Assembly: GCA_902562425.1 (NCBI GenBank)
Contig: CACETF010000002.1
Span: 124,001 to 188,000, forward strand
Reading direction: 5' to 3'
DNA: 64,000 nt
From: Porticoccaceae bacterium
GTDB lineage: Bacteria > Pseudomonadota > Gammaproteobacteria > Pseudomonadales > Porticoccaceae
The notes beneath the pieces are model-generated. The model saw only the letters and a list, made by a program, of their open reading frames with translations. It ran no database searches and had not been told where the DNA came from. Made by a program: the position numbers and the translations under genes. Below, piece by piece: positions 62,897 to 64,000 of the stretch (the stretch's first letter is position 1; each line of letters starts with the position of its first letter).

Positions 62897-64000
62897 TATT
62901 CTTCAGTAATCTTATCTACATATCTAGCAATCCGAAACCCTAGATCAATTCGCGGATCGATTCCATGATCCCGATATGTGAGCCGTAATTCTGATCTCGA
63001 TCCCATAGCCCAGCTAGCACCTCTAATCACATGTTGGGTCCCTTCCTCGGGACCTCTAAAATCTATCAAGGGTTCCCCTCGGTGGGCTTGCAGATCGTAA
63101 TAATCGTTTACCCACTCGGCTACGTTGCCACCAATGTTATAAAGCCCCTTATTGTTCGGGGCAAAGGTCCCTGTTGGAGCAGAAACTGGATACCCATCTG
63201 TATAGCTGATTAATTTAAATCGCACTAGTTTTGCAGCTGATGTATCAGCGTAGTTCCCAACCACTCGGTCAGGAGGAAAGCGGTCGTTTCCCCACGGATA
63301 AATTTGAGCAGAACCGCCAACACTAGTTCTTGCCGCCCACGACCACTCTGCCTCGGTCGGAAGACGGTAGCCATTTGATGACCAGTCTGTGCCAGCAAAC
63401 TCTATTTGGCACTCGATGTTCCCATTTAAGTCACAACCATAAATATAGAATGGTGAAAGCCCATCTTGTTTACTGAGCCAGTTACAAAATCTTATGGCGT
63501 CTACCCAAGAAACATTGACTACGGGTTGTTCCTCCATATCAAGGGTCCTCCCGGAAATAGCCGATGAGCTGTGGGTTGTTTTCCACATGCGAAATTGTCG
63601 ATTTGAGACTTCGGTTTCCCCGATGTAAAAAGGTCTTTGGAGTGCTACAGACCGTTCAATTTCATTTGCTCGTCGTCCGGGTTGTCTGCGGGATGCTCCC
63701 ATGAAGAACGGAGCTTTAGGCCGCATTAATAGTAACTTTATGTCGCCAACCGTCTTTATTCGATTGGGACGTGTTGACCAATATGCTGCTTCCTCTGTAA
63801 GGAGGGTGACTGAAAGCGCTTGCTGCTGTGAAGGTTGCGGTAATACTTTAAATGTTTCAGTTCGATATCCTTCCTGCTCTACTCTGAGCTCATGTTGCCT
63901 TGATGGTAACCGAAGTGTTTGCGATCCGGTTTTCGAAAACTTGTTGTCAACGTATACCTTTGCTCCTTCGGGGGATATAGAAAGTGCAATTTCTCCGATG
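62896..64000 (-). CDS. PEGA plus FGE-sulfatase (SUMF1) fold protein, N terminus outside window
   Basis: The frame is open to the right edge. It begins in the window with a PEGA domain (ISPEGAKVYVDNKFSKTGSQ, LPSRQHELRVEQEGYRTETF), then an FGE/SUMF1 fold: GETEVSNRQFRMW, PVVNVSWVDAIRFCNWLSKQ, YRLPTEAEWSWAAR, GNVAEWVNDYY and VIRGASW, ending DLGFRIARYV. The two active-site cysteines of formylglycine-generating enzymes should follow RGASW; that segment reads AMGSRSELRLTYRDH with no Cys. So it is probably a structural or binding member, as many periplasmic PEGA/FGE proteins are. First seen gene of the VWA/TolQ operon. Confidence 0.88.
   Translation of the reverse strand, partial: IGEIALSISPEGAKVYVDNKFSKTGSQTLRLPSRQHELRVEQEGYRTETFKVLPQPSQQQALSVTLLTEEAAYWSTRPNRIKTVGDIKLLLMRPKAPFFMGASRRQPGRRANEIERSVALQRPFYIGETEVSNRQFRMWKTTHSSSAISGRTLDMEEQPVVNVSWVDAIRFCNWLSKQDGLSPFYIYGCDLNGNIECQIEFAGTDWSSNGYRLPTEAEWSWAARTSVGGSAQIYPWGNDRFPPDRVVGNYADTSAAKLVRFKLISYTDGYPVSAPTGTFAPNNKGLYNIGGNVAEWVNDYYDLQAHRGEPLIDFRGPEEGTQHVIRGASWAMGSRSELRLTYRDHGIDPRIDLGFRIARYVDKITEE

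Noticed and set aside
1-64000. CRISPR arrays, insertion sequences, rRNA genes and prophage genes
   Set aside because: No regular short repeats, transposase, integrase, rRNA or phage structural genes were recognised on either strand.

Overview
The window is a 64 kb, fairly AT-rich stretch of a gammaproteobacterial chromosome. The gene order proA-nadD-rsfS-rlmH-mrdA-rodA-mltB-rlpA-dacA-ybeD-lipB-lipA is the conserved gammaproteobacterial arrangement, as is asmA-mutY-yggX-tRNA-Phe facing hisB-hisH. A TonB-dependent receptor, an RND pump, a DUF5916 surface protein, a B12-dependent split ribonucleotide reductase (nrdJa/nrdJb) and the selenouridine pair selD-selU fit a free-living aquatic, possibly marine, species. 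The genus cannot be fixed from sequence alone.

Layout. 1-1 kb: end of an RND pump and a small gene. 1.1-12.1 kb (minus strand): proline, NAD, ribosome-silencing, cell-elongation (PBP2/RodA), peptidoglycan-trimming and lipoate genes as one long convergent-direction block; rlpA carries an apparent frameshift in a 10-base homopolymer. 12.3-22.7 kb: sirtuin, ferrochelatase, RF3, an acyltransferase, an AI-2E-type permease, a peroxiredoxin, a large TonB receptor and a UbiH-family hydroxylase. 22.7-40.5 kb: an accessory, low-density region ending at tRNA-Phe. It has decayed genes (YceI, a lipoprotein with two ochre codons, DUF6607, an IsdG/HmuD-like monooxygenase), small membrane proteins, a MerP/MerT-like metal operon with an outer-membrane partner under a CsoR-type operator, and a Fur-box-flanked iron locus. 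40.5-48 kb: yggX, mutY, asmA, hisBH, selU, selD. 48.3-55 kb: carbonic anhydrase, nrdJb (tandemly duplicated), nrdJa with paired NrdR-type boxes, trpBA.

55-64 kb holds the most interesting system: a minus-strand operon of at least ten tightly packed genes. It encodes a PEGA plus FGE-fold protein without the catalytic cysteines, a small acidic exported protein, a MotA/TolQ/ExbB channel, an ASKHA/Hsp70-like cytoplasmic protein, two different von Willebrand A proteins, two lipoproteins, an M48 protease and a parvulin-type isomerase. Each VWA protein has an N-terminal membrane helix with one Asp placed as in ExbD/TolR/MotB. I read this as a possible proton-driven envelope machine in which VWA domains replace the usual peptidoglycan- or TonB-binding domain of the stator partner. 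That reading is inference; the gene content and packing are seen directly.

Several breaks fall in homopolymers (rlpA, the monooxygenase, DUF6607), so sequencing error, phase variation and real decay must be separated there. The in-frame nonsense codons at 37-38 kb are substitutions and point to real decay.
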